Positions 7,791 to 15,259 of a stretch of DNA of 64,000 bases are shown in pieces; position 1 is the first letter of the stretch; the number at the start of each line of letters is the position of its first letter. Origin of the DNA: Bradyrhizobium diazoefficiens (GTDB lineage: Bacteria > Pseudomonadota > Alphaproteobacteria > Rhizobiales > Xanthobacteraceae); assembly GCF_018129965.1 (NCBI RefSeq), contig NZ_JAFCKW010000003.1, positions 62,001 through 126,000 of the forward strand, read 5' to 3'. The notes below the pieces were generated by a model. The model was not told the DNA's origin. It did no database searches and was given only the letters and a program-made list of their open reading frames with translations. Both the position numbers and the translations under genes were made by a program.

Positions 7791-10177
7791 CGGACGCCAC
7801 CTACCGGAGACGTTCCGTTCGCCGTGGGCAAGGATGATTCGGCACCAGCGTCCGTCCGCGTAGCCACCGGCCGCTGCCCGGACGCCGAAGGCGCCGGATG
7901 GCGCCGAATGGCGTCGGCGACCGCCGCGCCGTCGATGCGCCCGACCGCCATCAGACGTTCGGCGACCGCATCGAGCGCCGGCCGGTATGTTTCCAGCAGG
8001 AGCCGGCAGGCCCCGGCCGCCTTGGTCAACTCCTCGTTGACTGCCTGACGCACGTCGGCATAGGCCAACAATTCGTCGCGCTGGTCGCGGGCGCCGAGGT
8101 AAAGCAGGGGCCGCGGCCCCGTCAAACCGAAAGAAGCGACCATCGCGGCGGCGACGCCGGTTGCGCGTTCGAGGTCGGATCCCGGGGAGCCGCCGGCGCC
8201 GTGGCTGGCCCGCGCGAACACGACCTCCTCCGCGGTTCGTCCCGCCAACAGCATCTGCAGCCGCACAAAGTAGTCTCCGTAGTCGCCGACGAGCCTCGGC
8301 CCGTCGGTCCTGACGACGGCGCCGCCGTTGCCGCCCATTGCGGTGATGTTGGCGTGCACATTGTCCGGACCGTAGAAAAGTACATCCATCAGGATATGCC
8401 CGGCTTCGTGGACGGCGGCACGTCGCTTCAATGTTTCCGGACGATCGTCCTCGGCGACGACCGCCTTGAGGAGGTCGGCGGCGGCGAGCGGCCTTCCCTG
8501 GTGGCGGGCATACCGGCGCGCGTCCTTGACGACGCGCTCGACATCGGCGCCGGCGCCGCCCAAGGACAGTTCGCAAACTTCGTCGAGGTCGGCGCCGGCA
8601 AGGTCCGGTCCGAGCCTCACCCGGAACATCTTCCCGAGGTCGGCCAAATCCGGCAGTGGCACCTGGATAATGCGGTTGAGACGCCCGGCGCGTACCAGCG
8701 CGGGGTCGCAACGCGTGATGTCGTTCGACGCGGCCAGGAAAATCAATCCGGGGTGCGCGTAGATCTCGGCAAGAATCGCGTTCACCACCTCAATTTGATA
8801 GTCCTTGTGGGCATGCGTCAGCGTCGCGCGGTTAGGAAAAGAATCCACTTCGTCGATGAACATCACGCACGGAATTTGCGAACGTGCCTTTTCGAAATCC
8901 TGTCTCATCGCACGCAACAAATGACCTAAGTGCGCCTCCCCCGAAGATTGCCATCGCGCGAGCGTCGCGCTCACCATCGGAATGCCGGCGGCTTCCGCAA
9001 ACAGACGGCAGAAGGTGGTCTTGCCGGTACCCGGCGGCCCGTTCAAAACGGCGGCGTAGTCGACAGCGTCCCAGCCGATCTCGCCCCTTTTCCAGGCCGC
9101 GAGATCGACGATGGTCGAGCGAGCCCATGCGACGGCTTCATCCATCCCGTGCAACTGGTCCAGCGTAAGGTCGCTCGCGCTCGGCGTAGTGGTCTTGTCC
9201 GCGGCAAGGCGGCGCAACTCCGCCATGCATTCCGCCGGCGACCGGTCGAAACGCACCGCGATGACGAGTTCGTCCGGACCCAGCGTGGCCGCAGTGGTCG
9301 CATCGAGCACGTCGCGGCACGGCCGGCCGGTCACGATCCTGACGGTGCGCGCGATCGTGTCGGGGTCGAGGCGCGGAATTTCGATCCGGTGCCGCGCGGC
9401 GCGCAGGAGCGCCTCCGGGAGATGCGTCGTGGCGAGCGGCGAGAAGGCGAACACCGGCAACGCCAGCGACACCACCGCGAGCGCCACGTCCTGCATGCCG
9501 TCGCGGTCCCTGGGCTTGATGGCTTCCTTGGCGACGAAGTACACCGCGTCGTATTGCTCGCGGTCGCCGACGGCGCCGGCGGCGGCGGCCTGCAGATAGC
9601 GCGTCGATGGCGGAAGGACCACGTCCTTCCAGTTGCGGATCAGCCTGTTGAACAGTTCGGCGTACGGAACATCGACGAGCACCACCGGCGAGCCGTTTCG
9701 AATTGCCGCAGCGAGTCCCGGCCGCGCATCGATCTGCCGTGCGAACAGCAGACGCGCCGCGACGCGACCGGCGGTGACCGGCTCGGGGGCCGTCCTCACC
9801 GAACGGCCGGTGTCGATGTCCTCATCCTCGATGTCCTCGGCCGCACGCCGGCGCAGAGCGGCGAACGAACTGCGCGCGCCCGTCTTGCCAGCCGCGGAGG
9901 ATTTCGCGACGGCAGCCATGGCCTGCTCCTGAAGCTGCTTGACCATCAGTTCGTGCTCCCGCCGGGCCGACACGACGGCGACGTGGTCGCGGTATTTCAG
10001 CGACGCGCGCCAGTCGCTCCGGTAGACGGCGGACTCCAGGGGACCGAGGGCTGCGGTCGCCGCCGCGCCGCCGGCGTGCATCTCCGCCGGCGCGGTGGCG
10101 CTGTCTTCCGGTTTAGCGGTACGGCTGCGGCCGCCGGCCTTTTTCGTTTTGCTTTTGCTAGTCTGCTTACTCGTCAC
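7787..10177 (-). CDS. AAA+ ATPase with M41 (FtsH-like) protease domain
   Basis: A 796-residue protein. Residues 1-130 are Lys/Ala-rich and low in complexity; 130-330 form an unassigned domain. The AAA+ module follows, with Walker A GPPGTGKT at 380-387, Walker B FIDEVDS at about 440, and RAGRLNRIIQVPLPD as the arginine-finger region. The zinc motif HEAGH at about 590-594 and the later GSDLERAT segment mark a peptidase M41 domain. Unlike FtsH, no N-terminal membrane segment is visible, so it should be a soluble processive protease. GTG start at 10177 preceded by GGAAG. Its stop overlaps the exonuclease start (ATGA). The partner substrates are unknown; it is the largest gene in the cluster and probably its energy-consuming component. 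Confidence 0.85.
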   Translation of the reverse strand: MTSKQTSKSKTKKAGGRSRTAKPEDSATAPAEMHAGGAAATAALGPLESAVYRSDWRASLKYRDHVAVVSARREHELMVKQLQEQAMAAVAKSSAAGKTGARSSFAALRRRAAEDIEDEDIDTGRSVRTAPEPVTAGRVAARLLFARQIDARPGLAAAIRNGSPVVLVDVPYAELFNRLIRNWKDVVLPPSTRYLQAAAAGAVGDREQYDAVYFVAKEAIKPRDRDGMQDVALAVVSLALPVFAFSPLATTHLPEALLRAARHRIEIPRLDPDTIARTVRIVTGRPCRDVLDATTAATLGPDELVIAVRFDRSPAECMAELRRLAADKTTTPSASDLTLDQLHGMDEAVAWARSTIVDLAAWKRGEIGWDAVDYAAVLNGPPGTGKTTFCRLFAEAAGIPMVSATLARWQSSGEAHLGHLLRAMRQDFEKARSQIPCVMFIDEVDSFPNRATLTHAHKDYQIEVVNAILAEIYAHPGLIFLAASNDITRCDPALVRAGRLNRIIQVPLPDLADLGKMFRVRLGPDLAGADLDEVCELSLGGAGADVERVVKDARRYARHQGRPLAAADLLKAVVAEDDRPETLKRRAAVHEAGHILMDVLFYGPDNVHANITAMGGNGGAVVRTDGPRLVGDYGDYFVRLQMLLAGRTAEEVVFARASHGAGGSPGSDLERATGVAAAMVASFGLTGPRPLLYLGARDQRDELLAYADVRQAVNEELTKAAGACRLLLETYRPALDAVAERLMAVGRIDGAAVADAIRRHPAPSASGQRPVATRTDAGAESSLPTANGTSPVGGVR

Positions 10178-10212
10178 GGCAGTCTTCCTTTGGGTACTGA
10201 TCGAACTCGTCC

Positions 10213-10401
10213 GCTAGGGCGGGTGCACCTGCGGCGTGCGGACTATGGCGAAACGGCTTCGGGGTTCGGACATCGTGGTCTCCATGGTGAAGTTGGCTTC
10301 ATCGTCGGGGGCCGGACATCGCTAGGGCGGATGCACCTGCGGCATGCAGAGTATGGCGAAGAGGCGCAGCAGTTCATGCATCGGAGATCTCCATGGTGAA
10401 G
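10213..10401. repeat. Imperfect tandem duplication, unit about 108 bp
   Basis: A 40-base block at 10213-10252 recurs at 10321-10360 with 36 identical bases, and the segment TCTCCATGGTGAAG at 10279-10292 recurs at 10388-10401. The second copy runs into the 3' end of the metallophosphoesterase gene. The first therefore looks like a decayed copy of that gene end, lying between it and the AAA+/M41 gene. Confidence 0.8.
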
Positions 10402-11147
10402 GCGGGGTCGAACGAGCGGTTTTCGCCCGGATAGGCGCGGGGATTGCTGAACAGCCTGGTGCGGCCGCGGCGCAAATTCATCGAGAAGTGCGTGTGGCCC
10501 GTCACGAAAACTTCGGGCTGGTGGCGGTCGACCAGCGGCAGGAGTTCGGAGGCGTAGGCCGCGCTCAACAACGAGCGCTGAAACTGCGGCGCCACGGCAT
10601 CGAGCGTCACGGCGTGGTGCGCGACGACGATCGTCGGCCCGTCATGATGCTGCGGGAGTACCCTCTCCAAAAACTGCCTGGACTGCGCGTGCAGCAGCGC
10701 CGCTTCCTGCGGCCGAAACCGCGCCCACGGATCCTTGCGCCACTTGATCCGTTTATGGTCCAGCAGCCCGTCGGCGGCGGTGCGCATCGCAGCCTCGCGC
10801 AAGCCGGCGCCGAAGAGGCAGTAGTCGGTCCAAAGAGTGCACCCGACGATGCGCGCGCGTCCGATCATGACGACGTCGTTCTCGAGCAAATGCACGCCCA
10901 GTTCTTTGGCGCGGACGCGGCCCGCTTCGAGTTCGGACGGCAGTTCGTAGCCGTAATATTCGTGGTTGCCGGGGACGGTCGCGACCTCGACGTCGGGAAA
11001 CGCGCGCCGCAGCAGTTCGATCGCCTTGACCAGGCCCTGGCAGGTGTCGCCGGCGACGATGACCAGATCGGTGCCTTCGACGCACGGCGGGATGGACGTG
11101 GTGCCGTAGAATTCCACGTGCAGGTCGGAAAGGATCTGGAGCCTCAC
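10374..11147 (-). CDS. Calcineurin-like metallophosphoesterase
   Basis: A 257-residue metallophosphoesterase with every metal-binding block in order: SDLH (D8, H10), AGD (D34), GNHE (N61, H62), AHHAV and GHTHFS. It opens directly with RLQILSDLHVEF, close to the start as in small soluble family members; no membrane segment or nuclease cap is visible. I choose GTG at 11147 because GGGGAGGA lies just upstream and the codon overlaps the stop of the preceding gene (GTGA). The substrate could be a nucleotide second messenger, RNA or DNA; sequence does not decide. Its 3' end is duplicated in the spacer downstream. Confidence 0.85.
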   Translation of the reverse strand: MRLQILSDLHVEFYGTTSIPPCVEGTDLVIVAGDTCQGLVKAIELLRRAFPDVEVATVPGNHEYYGYELPSELEAGRVRAKELGVHLLENDVVMIGRARIVGCTLWTDYCLFGAGLREAAMRTAADGLLDHKRIKWRKDPWARFRPQEAALLHAQSRQFLERVLPQHHDGPTIVVAHHAVTLDAVAPQFQRSLLSAAYASELLPLVDRHQPEVFVTGHTHFSMNLRRGRTRLFSNPRAYPGENRSFDPAFTMEISDA

Positions 11148-11659
11148 TTCGAGTCCTCCCCTTGGCGGGCGCCGCCGAGCCGTCCGTTCCGACCGCGGTC
11201 GAGTTCGGGCCACGCATTCCGGAAGTTGTGCGCCAGCCAGGACGTTGCGAGACGGCTGCGGAGCACGCGGTCGATCGGCATGCGGCGCAGCAGATATGAC
11301 AGGACCAGCGAGGCGCCCGCGCTGCCGCGCAACGCGCTGTTAAGAAGCACGGTCATCACGAAATCGGTGCGGGCGGTGATCTCGGACGGAATTTCCATGC
11401 GAAGCGCCATGCCCATCGCGCTCGCGGCGTCGCCGCCGACGGCCTTACGCCAGACGTCGATGGTGGACGAGGTGCGGCGCATGCATTCGGTCACGGCGGC
11501 GCGGCGCATGAAATCGAAGCCGTGCGCCGGCACCGTCCGCCACAGAAGAAGCGCGCGCGGCCATTCGCAGCTACCGCTGTTCGCAGCGACGTCCATGCCG
11601 GCTTCGCGGCCACGATGGCCGTGGCTCGACTGGTTCGTCATCTTGTTTCCCGTAGTCAT
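11144..11659 (-). CDS. Hypothetical protein, coupled to the phosphoesterase
   Basis: A 171-residue protein I do not recognise. It begins with a polar, probably disordered stretch of about 35 residues, then an alpha-helical body rich in Arg and Leu (for example VMTVLLNSALRGSAGASLVL, LLRRMPIDRVLRSRLATSWL) and ends polar. I use ATG 11659 because GGGAGAGG lies 8 bases before it; a reading extended to 11857 adds a repetitive Trp/Gly-rich leader that looks non-coding. The stop overlaps the GTG of the metallophosphoesterase gene, so the two are translated together and may interact. No membrane segment is convincing. Confidence 0.6.
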   Translation of the reverse strand: MTTGNKMTNQSSHGHRGREAGMDVAANSGSCEWPRALLLWRTVPAHGFDFMRRAAVTECMRRTSSTIDVWRKAVGGDAASAMGMALRMEIPSEITARTDFVMTVLLNSALRGSAGASLVLSYLLRRMPIDRVLRSRLATSWLAHNFRNAWPELDRGRNGRLGGARQGEDSK

Positions 11660-11732
11660 TACGCAAGCCTCTCCCGTCCGCGCCGATGGGCACGTTGACG
11701 TTGTTCGCCGTTGTCGATTGCCTTGATTGAAT

Positions 11733-11758
11733 GGGAGAGCCGTTTTACGGGCTCTCCC
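11733..11758. terminator. Perfect 9-bp hairpin in the operon gap
   Basis: GGGAGAGCC at 11733-11741 pairs with 11750-11758 across an 8-base loop. It lies in the 152-bp gap between the RAMP-like gene and the hypothetical gene. No clear T-run follows on either strand, so it may attenuate transcription or be an RNA-processing site; a simple intrinsic terminator is less likely. Confidence 0.4.
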
Positions 11759-11811
11759 TCCCTGCCACGCCGGGCCGTGCCATGCCAGGCCGGGCCACAC
11801 CCCCCAAGCTG

Positions 11812-12384
11812 CTAATTGATCTCCTCGACCAGGAACGTTCCGTAGTTGGGTCGCCAATCTCCCAACCCGTACAGAAACCCGGCGGTGGAATAAGTGCTCA
11901 CCACGTCTGTACGGTTGATCAGCGAGGGCAGGAACCAGACTTCAAATTCCACTCGCCACTCGGGAAACCGTGCACGCGTCCTGATGGGCCTAGACCGGCC
12001 GACCCTCGCAGGCACCCGCAAACTAAAGCGCTTGTCGAGCCACAACTCATCCATGTCGGTCGGGCCGTCGTACTCGATGAGCGCCGGCGCCTCGACGAGA
12101 ATGCCGGCAGCCGCCTGCTGGCCGCGGCGCTCGGTCTTGGCAACCGACTTGAACGTCGACTGCAAGGCCTCGGGCGGGATGCACGGCAATCCGGTGTGAA
12201 GCCACAGGCCGCCGTGCCACTCGATGCGTCCGATCTCGATATGGTCGGCCTCGGTCTTCGGCCGCTTACCGGTGAGCTTGGCGAGCCTCTTCGTGACCGG
12301 GTCGAGCGGATCCGACAACCGCGAACTGTGCATCAGCAGCGGGCGCGTGCCGGTGAGACGCAACCGAACCTTTTCTGCCGTCAT
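11812..12384 (-). CDS. RAMP-like hypothetical protein
   Basis: A 190-residue protein starting VRLRLTGTRPLLMHSSRLSD after the first residues, with a conserved-looking core (LTGKRPKTEADHIEIGRIEW, IPPEALQSTFKSVAK) and a C-terminus GFLYGLGDWRPNYGTF. The start (strand ending in a G-x-x-P-LLMH turn), a Gly-rich GLGDWRP-x-YG end and the alternating beta pattern recall RAMP/ferredoxin-like proteins seen in Cas5/Cas7-type families and in phage genomes. This is pattern recognition, not proof. ATG 12384 overlaps the stop of the HNH gene (ATGA). No catalytic residues are recognised. RNA or single-strand DNA binding is the most likely role if the fold is right. Confidence 0.5.
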   Translation of the reverse strand: MTAEKVRLRLTGTRPLLMHSSRLSDPLDPVTKRLAKLTGKRPKTEADHIEIGRIEWHGGLWLHTGLPCIPPEALQSTFKSVAKTERRGQQAAAGILVEAPALIEYDGPTDMDELWLDKRFSLRVPARVGRSRPIRTRARFPEWRVEFEVWFLPSLINRTDVVSTYSTAGFLYGLGDWRPNYGTFLVEEIN

Positions 12385-12710
12385 CGGACCGGCTCCATGC
12401 GCGTCGGGTCGAACAGCGGCACGCTTACAGTCAAGCGCCGGACATCGGCGCGCAGCGGGACGATGAGCGCATAGCGGTCGGCGCGCTGGAAGGACGTCAC
12501 ATGGTGATGGCAGTTCCTGCAAAGTGCGGTGAGGTCGCCGTCGGCCTCGCAGCCGAACCGTTCGTAGGTGCGGTGATGCGCCTCCAGCAGCGTGCCGTCG
12601 GATGCGGCGGCCGGACACAGGCGGCATTCGAAGCGCGCGGCTTCGAATTCGCGCAAGCGGACCGGGTTGGTCCGCCAAGCCGCGCTTCCGATATATTGTT
12701 GGTAGTGCAT
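12381..12710 (-). CDS. HNH-type nuclease
   Basis: A 109-residue protein with the treble-clef HNH layout: C29-x2-C32, then EAHHRTY (H45, H46), then LCRNCHHH (C64, C67, N66, H68-70). The two CxxC pairs bind structural zinc and the His/Asn residues form the beta-beta-alpha metal finger. The N-terminus (YQQYIGSAAWR) is typical of small HNH proteins next to phage or defence genes. ATG 12710 is preceded by AGAGGAG at good spacing. It is the first gene of the minus-strand cluster, transcribed divergently from the XRE gene, and is coupled to the RAMP-like gene by a 4-base overlap. It should nick or cut DNA; specificity is unknown. Confidence 0.8.
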   Translation of the reverse strand: MHYQQYIGSAAWRTNPVRLREFEAARFECRLCPAAASDGTLLEAHHRTYERFGCEADGDLTALCRNCHHHVTSFQRADRYALIVPLRADVRRLTVSVPLFDPTRMEPVR

Positions 12711-12734
12711 GAATGCTCCTCTTGCGTTGGGACC

Positions 12735-12791
12735 ATCATGCCGCAGCATGATCCCAGAAGCAAGTTTTCCTTCCTATTATGTGAAGGAAAA
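12735..12791. promoter_or_regulatory. Two palindromes in the divergent control region
   Basis: ATCATGC at 12735-12741 pairs with GCATGAT at 12746-12752, and TTTTCCTTC at 12765-12773 pairs perfectly with GAAGGAAAA at 12783-12791. Both lie in the 120-bp, unusually AT-rich gap between the HNH-led cluster (minus) and the XRE gene (plus). They are likely operators for the XRE protein, which would let it control both directions. Confidence 0.6.
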
Positions 12792-12830
12792 ATTTGTTAA
12801 GGTTAATTCCCCGTTAACGAGGCTTTCCCA

Positions 12831-13118
12831 TTGGCGAAAACAAAATCTATCGAAGATCCCCCGATAAGCGCGGCGATGATCAGGGCGGCGCGCGGCCTCC
12901 TGAATATTTCGCAGGCAAAACTCGGAGAGCTTGTGAACGTCAGCACGCGGACGTTGATCAAGATCGAAGCCGCTCCGGAAGGACGTCTCGACGCCCGCCG
13001 GCGCGCCGTGCACGACGCCATCCGGAAAGCAATGGAGGATCATTACTCCATCGAGTTCATCTTTCCCGATGGGCAGACCGGCGAGGGCGTGAGGAAGAGG
13101 CGCCCCCCGAAAGATTGA
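12831..13118 (+). CDS. XRE-family HTH transcriptional regulator
   Basis: A 95-residue protein with a five-helix Cro/XRE domain (about residues 15-70): AAMIRAARGLLNISQAKLGE, then LVNVSTRTLIKIEA for the recognition helix. The polar C-terminus FPDGQTGEGVRKRRPP is short. Start TTG 12831 has GAGG eight bases upstream; an internal ATG at residue 16 would remove part of helix 1. It is divergent from the HNH/RAMP/protease cluster and next to two palindromes, which makes it the likely repressor of that cluster. Regulators of this kind often guard costly or toxic defence operons. Confidence 0.8.
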   Translation: MAKTKSIEDPPISAAMIRAARGLLNISQAKLGELVNVSTRTLIKIEAAPEGRLDARRRAVHDAIRKAMEDHYSIEFIFPDGQTGEGVRKRRPPKD

Positions 13119-13462
13119 CCCTTTTGCGCGCCGCAAGCCTGGCCGTTCAGGCCGGATCGATCCTCCGCGACTCCGAGGTGGTGCTGCGGCGCCGGCGATG
13201 TTCTCGAGCACCGGCCGGGAAAAATCGGAAAGCGCCATGGCAAAGACGTTTCGACCGATTTCTCCGGCGGCCTCATTGAAACCGATGGCTTCGGCCGGAG
13301 ACCTGTGAAATCGGACCGGTTCGTCGTCGATTGTAGCGAGCTACCGCGCCCCGGTACGTCGCTCGATCGTGACGGCGCGTCCCCCGCGGCCGGTTCCTCA
13401 TTCTGCCCTAAGTCTGGACGGGTGTTTCGAGCCGCAACCCATGGCCGCCATCGGGACCCCAA
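13119..13462. other. Intergenic stretch, one weak hairpin
   Basis: I see no convincing gene in these 344 bases. A hairpin with 12-base arms (10 pairs matching) occupies 13335-13363 and could form in RNA from either strand. It may mark the end of the XRE transcript, but there is no T-run. Confidence 0.4.
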
Positions 13463-14062
13463 ATGTTCGAAACGTTCAATAATCGCCTTTTCGAAGCGAT
13501 TGCGGCGGCTCCGACGCTTTCGGGAGCGCAACTCAACTTCGCGATGCTCCTGGCTCAATCGGCCGTGTACCTCGGCCCGTTCATGCTCGCCCTCCTGTGG
13601 ATTTTCGGGACGCATGCGGAGCGGCGGGCCGCCGTCGATGCGGGCCTGTCGACGCTTCTGGCGCTGGCGTTGGCGGTCGCCATTTCATCGCTTTGGATGC
13701 ATCCCCGTCCTTTCGCGATTCTGCAGATCCGCAATTTTCTCAGTCACGCTCGGGATAGCTCGTTTCCAAGCAATCACAGCACCCTGCTCTTCGCGCTAGG
13801 CTTCGCACTTTTGGCATCCGCCTCAATACCCTCACGTCGTGCCGGGGCATGCGCCGTTTTCCTCGGCCTCTCCGTGGGCTGGGCCCGCATTTACCTCGGC
13901 GCCCATTACCCATTGGACATCGTCGGCGCTGCGGGCGTCGCCGCGGCATCGTCGTTGACTGTCTCGTCGCCCGTGGGACGGACGATCGGCGCGCGCCTCA
14001 CGATTTGGGGCGAGCATCTTTTCGGCTGGTCGATCGCAAGCAACTTGTGCCGGCGCCGATGA
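13463..14062 (+). CDS. PAP2-family membrane phosphatase
   Basis: A 199-residue inner-membrane protein with six hydrophobic segments and all three PAP2 signature blocks: a shortened first block (MHPRPF), SFPSNHS with the catalytic His, and ARIYLGAHYPLDIVG with the nucleophile His. Family members dephosphorylate undecaprenyl diphosphate (BcrC type) or other lipid phosphates on the periplasmic side. Length and layout fit the BcrC-like group, but the substrate is not certain. The stop overlaps a possible ATG of the PilZ reading frame downstream, so the two genes may be coupled. Confidence 0.85.
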   Translation: MFETFNNRLFEAIAAAPTLSGAQLNFAMLLAQSAVYLGPFMLALLWIFGTHAERRAAVDAGLSTLLALALAVAISSLWMHPRPFAILQIRNFLSHARDSSFPSNHSTLLFALGFALLASASIPSRRAGACAVFLGLSVGWARIYLGAHYPLDIVGAAGVAAASSLTVSSPVGRTIGARLTIWGEHLFGWSIASNLCRRR

Positions 14063-14109
14063 AGGCGAACGACGTTCGATCTTTTGTCAAACCTACCTTG
14101 GTGCTTGAG

Positions 14110-14361
14110 ATGAACGACAAGCGGAAAGCATCGCGACATCGCGTTTTAAAAGCCGGGAAGATACTGTTCGACGGCGCCGTGATCGACTGCACCGTCCGCA
14201 ACATTTCGCGAACGGGCGCAGCATTGGAAGTGGAGAGTCCGGTCGGCATTCCGCATCGGTTCATCCTGGTGATCGAGACTGATCGGGTCCGGCGGCCCTG
14301 CCATGTGATTTGGCGGCAGGAACGGCGGATCGGCGTGGGATTTGACGACGAAGGTGATTGA
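14110..14361 (+). CDS. PilZ-domain protein
   Basis: An 83-residue single-domain PilZ protein. Both c-di-GMP binding elements are present: RKASR (R-x3-R) near the N-terminus and NISRTG for the [D/N]-x-S-x-x-G turn. I start at ATG 14110 because the product then matches in length and register the second PilZ protein at 36393, with which it shares phrases such as RVLKA, ESPVGIP and HVIW; a start at 14059, overlapping the PAP2 stop, would add 17 residues. It lacks any output domain, so it would act as a c-di-GMP adaptor. Confidence 0.8.
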   Translation: MNDKRKASRHRVLKAGKILFDGAVIDCTVRNISRTGAALEVESPVGIPHRFILVIETDRVRRPCHVIWRQERRIGVGFDDEGD

Positions 14362-14421
14362 GATCGACGAAGGCATTTTACCCTGCGTTCGACTCGAAAC
14401 CATCAGACAGGAAACAGCGGA

Positions 14422-15123
14422 ATGATCCGTCTCCATCAACATCCGGAAGACCATCTTATCTATCGCATCGGGTGGCTGCGGGCCGCGGTACTGGGAGCCA
14501 ATGACGGGATCATCTCCACCGCCAGCCTCATTGTGGGGGTCGCTGCGGCTGCAGCAGCTCCGCACGACGTGCTGATTGCTGGAATTGCAGGGCTTGTTGC
14601 GGGCGCGATGTCGATGGCGGCGGGAGAATATGTCTCGGTCAGTTCTCAGTCCGACACCGAACTCGCCGATCTGGCGCGCGAACGCCGGGAGCTGAGTGAG
14701 AACCCGGAATCCGAACTCGAAGAGTTGACCGATATTTATGTCAAACGGGGTCTCGAACCCGAGTTGGCACGGCAGGTCTCTCAGCAGCTTATGGCCAAGG
14801 ACGCATTGAAAGCGCATGCCCACGACGAGCTCGGAATATCCGAGGCTACGGCGGCCAAGCCCGTTCAGGCTGCGCTTGCATCGGCGGCCATGTTTTCGAT
14901 CGGCGCGGCCATGCCCTTGCTGATGGTGGTAATCGCGCCCGCGGGCGTGTTGGTTCCGGTGGTGTCCGCCGCGTCCTTGGGTTTCCTCGCGCTTTTGGGT
15001 GCGGTTGGAGCGAAGGCGGGTGGCGCGCACATCCTGCGTGCAACGATACGCGTGACGTTCTGGGGAGCGCTCGCCCTTGCCACCACCGCCGTAATAGGCA
15101 GGTTGTTCGGGACGGTGATCTAG
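14422..15123 (+). CDS. VIT1/CCC1-family iron/manganese transporter
   Basis: A 233-residue membrane protein of the VIT family. N-terminal LGANDGIISTASLIVGV is the family signature (TM1), AGAMSMAAGEYVSVSSQ is TM2, a charged helical metal-binding domain (about 75-150) follows, and three C-terminal membrane segments end the protein. Plant and yeast relatives move Fe(II)/Mn(II) into vacuoles; bacterial ones export these ions. The mbfA-type gene at 20061 carries a related C-terminal domain, so two VIT-type exporters lie within 6 kb. The gene follows the PilZ gene by 60 bp on the same strand. Confidence 0.9.
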   Translation: MIRLHQHPEDHLIYRIGWLRAAVLGANDGIISTASLIVGVAAAAAAPHDVLIAGIAGLVAGAMSMAAGEYVSVSSQSDTELADLARERRELSENPESELEELTDIYVKRGLEPELARQVSQQLMAKDALKAHAHDELGISEATAAKPVQAALASAAMFSIGAAMPLLMVVIAPAGVLVPVVSAASLGFLALLGAVGAKAGGAHILRATIRVTFWGALALATTAVIGRLFGTVI

Positions 15124-15259
15124 TCGGCGCGAGATGCGGCGGACCTTGCCTCCTCGCCCCGTCGCCAGGGATGTAAAGCCAAGAATGGAATAATGAAAGG
15201 CCGAACGTCTGTCGATGAAGGCGAAGGCCAGAACTCGTTGTAGATGGATACGTTGGCAA

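Noticed and set aside
6828..8711. A 627-residue reading frame that would extend the DEDDh exonuclease upstream
   Set aside because: The added N-terminal half overlaps the AAA+/M41 gene in another frame and is Arg-rich without motifs; the ATGA overlap at 7790 gives a clear start.
8930..10399. A long plus-strand frame opposite the AAA+/M41 gene
   Set aside because: Antisense shadow of a gene with intact Walker and zinc motifs; composition is Arg/Gly/His-rich with no recognisable fold.
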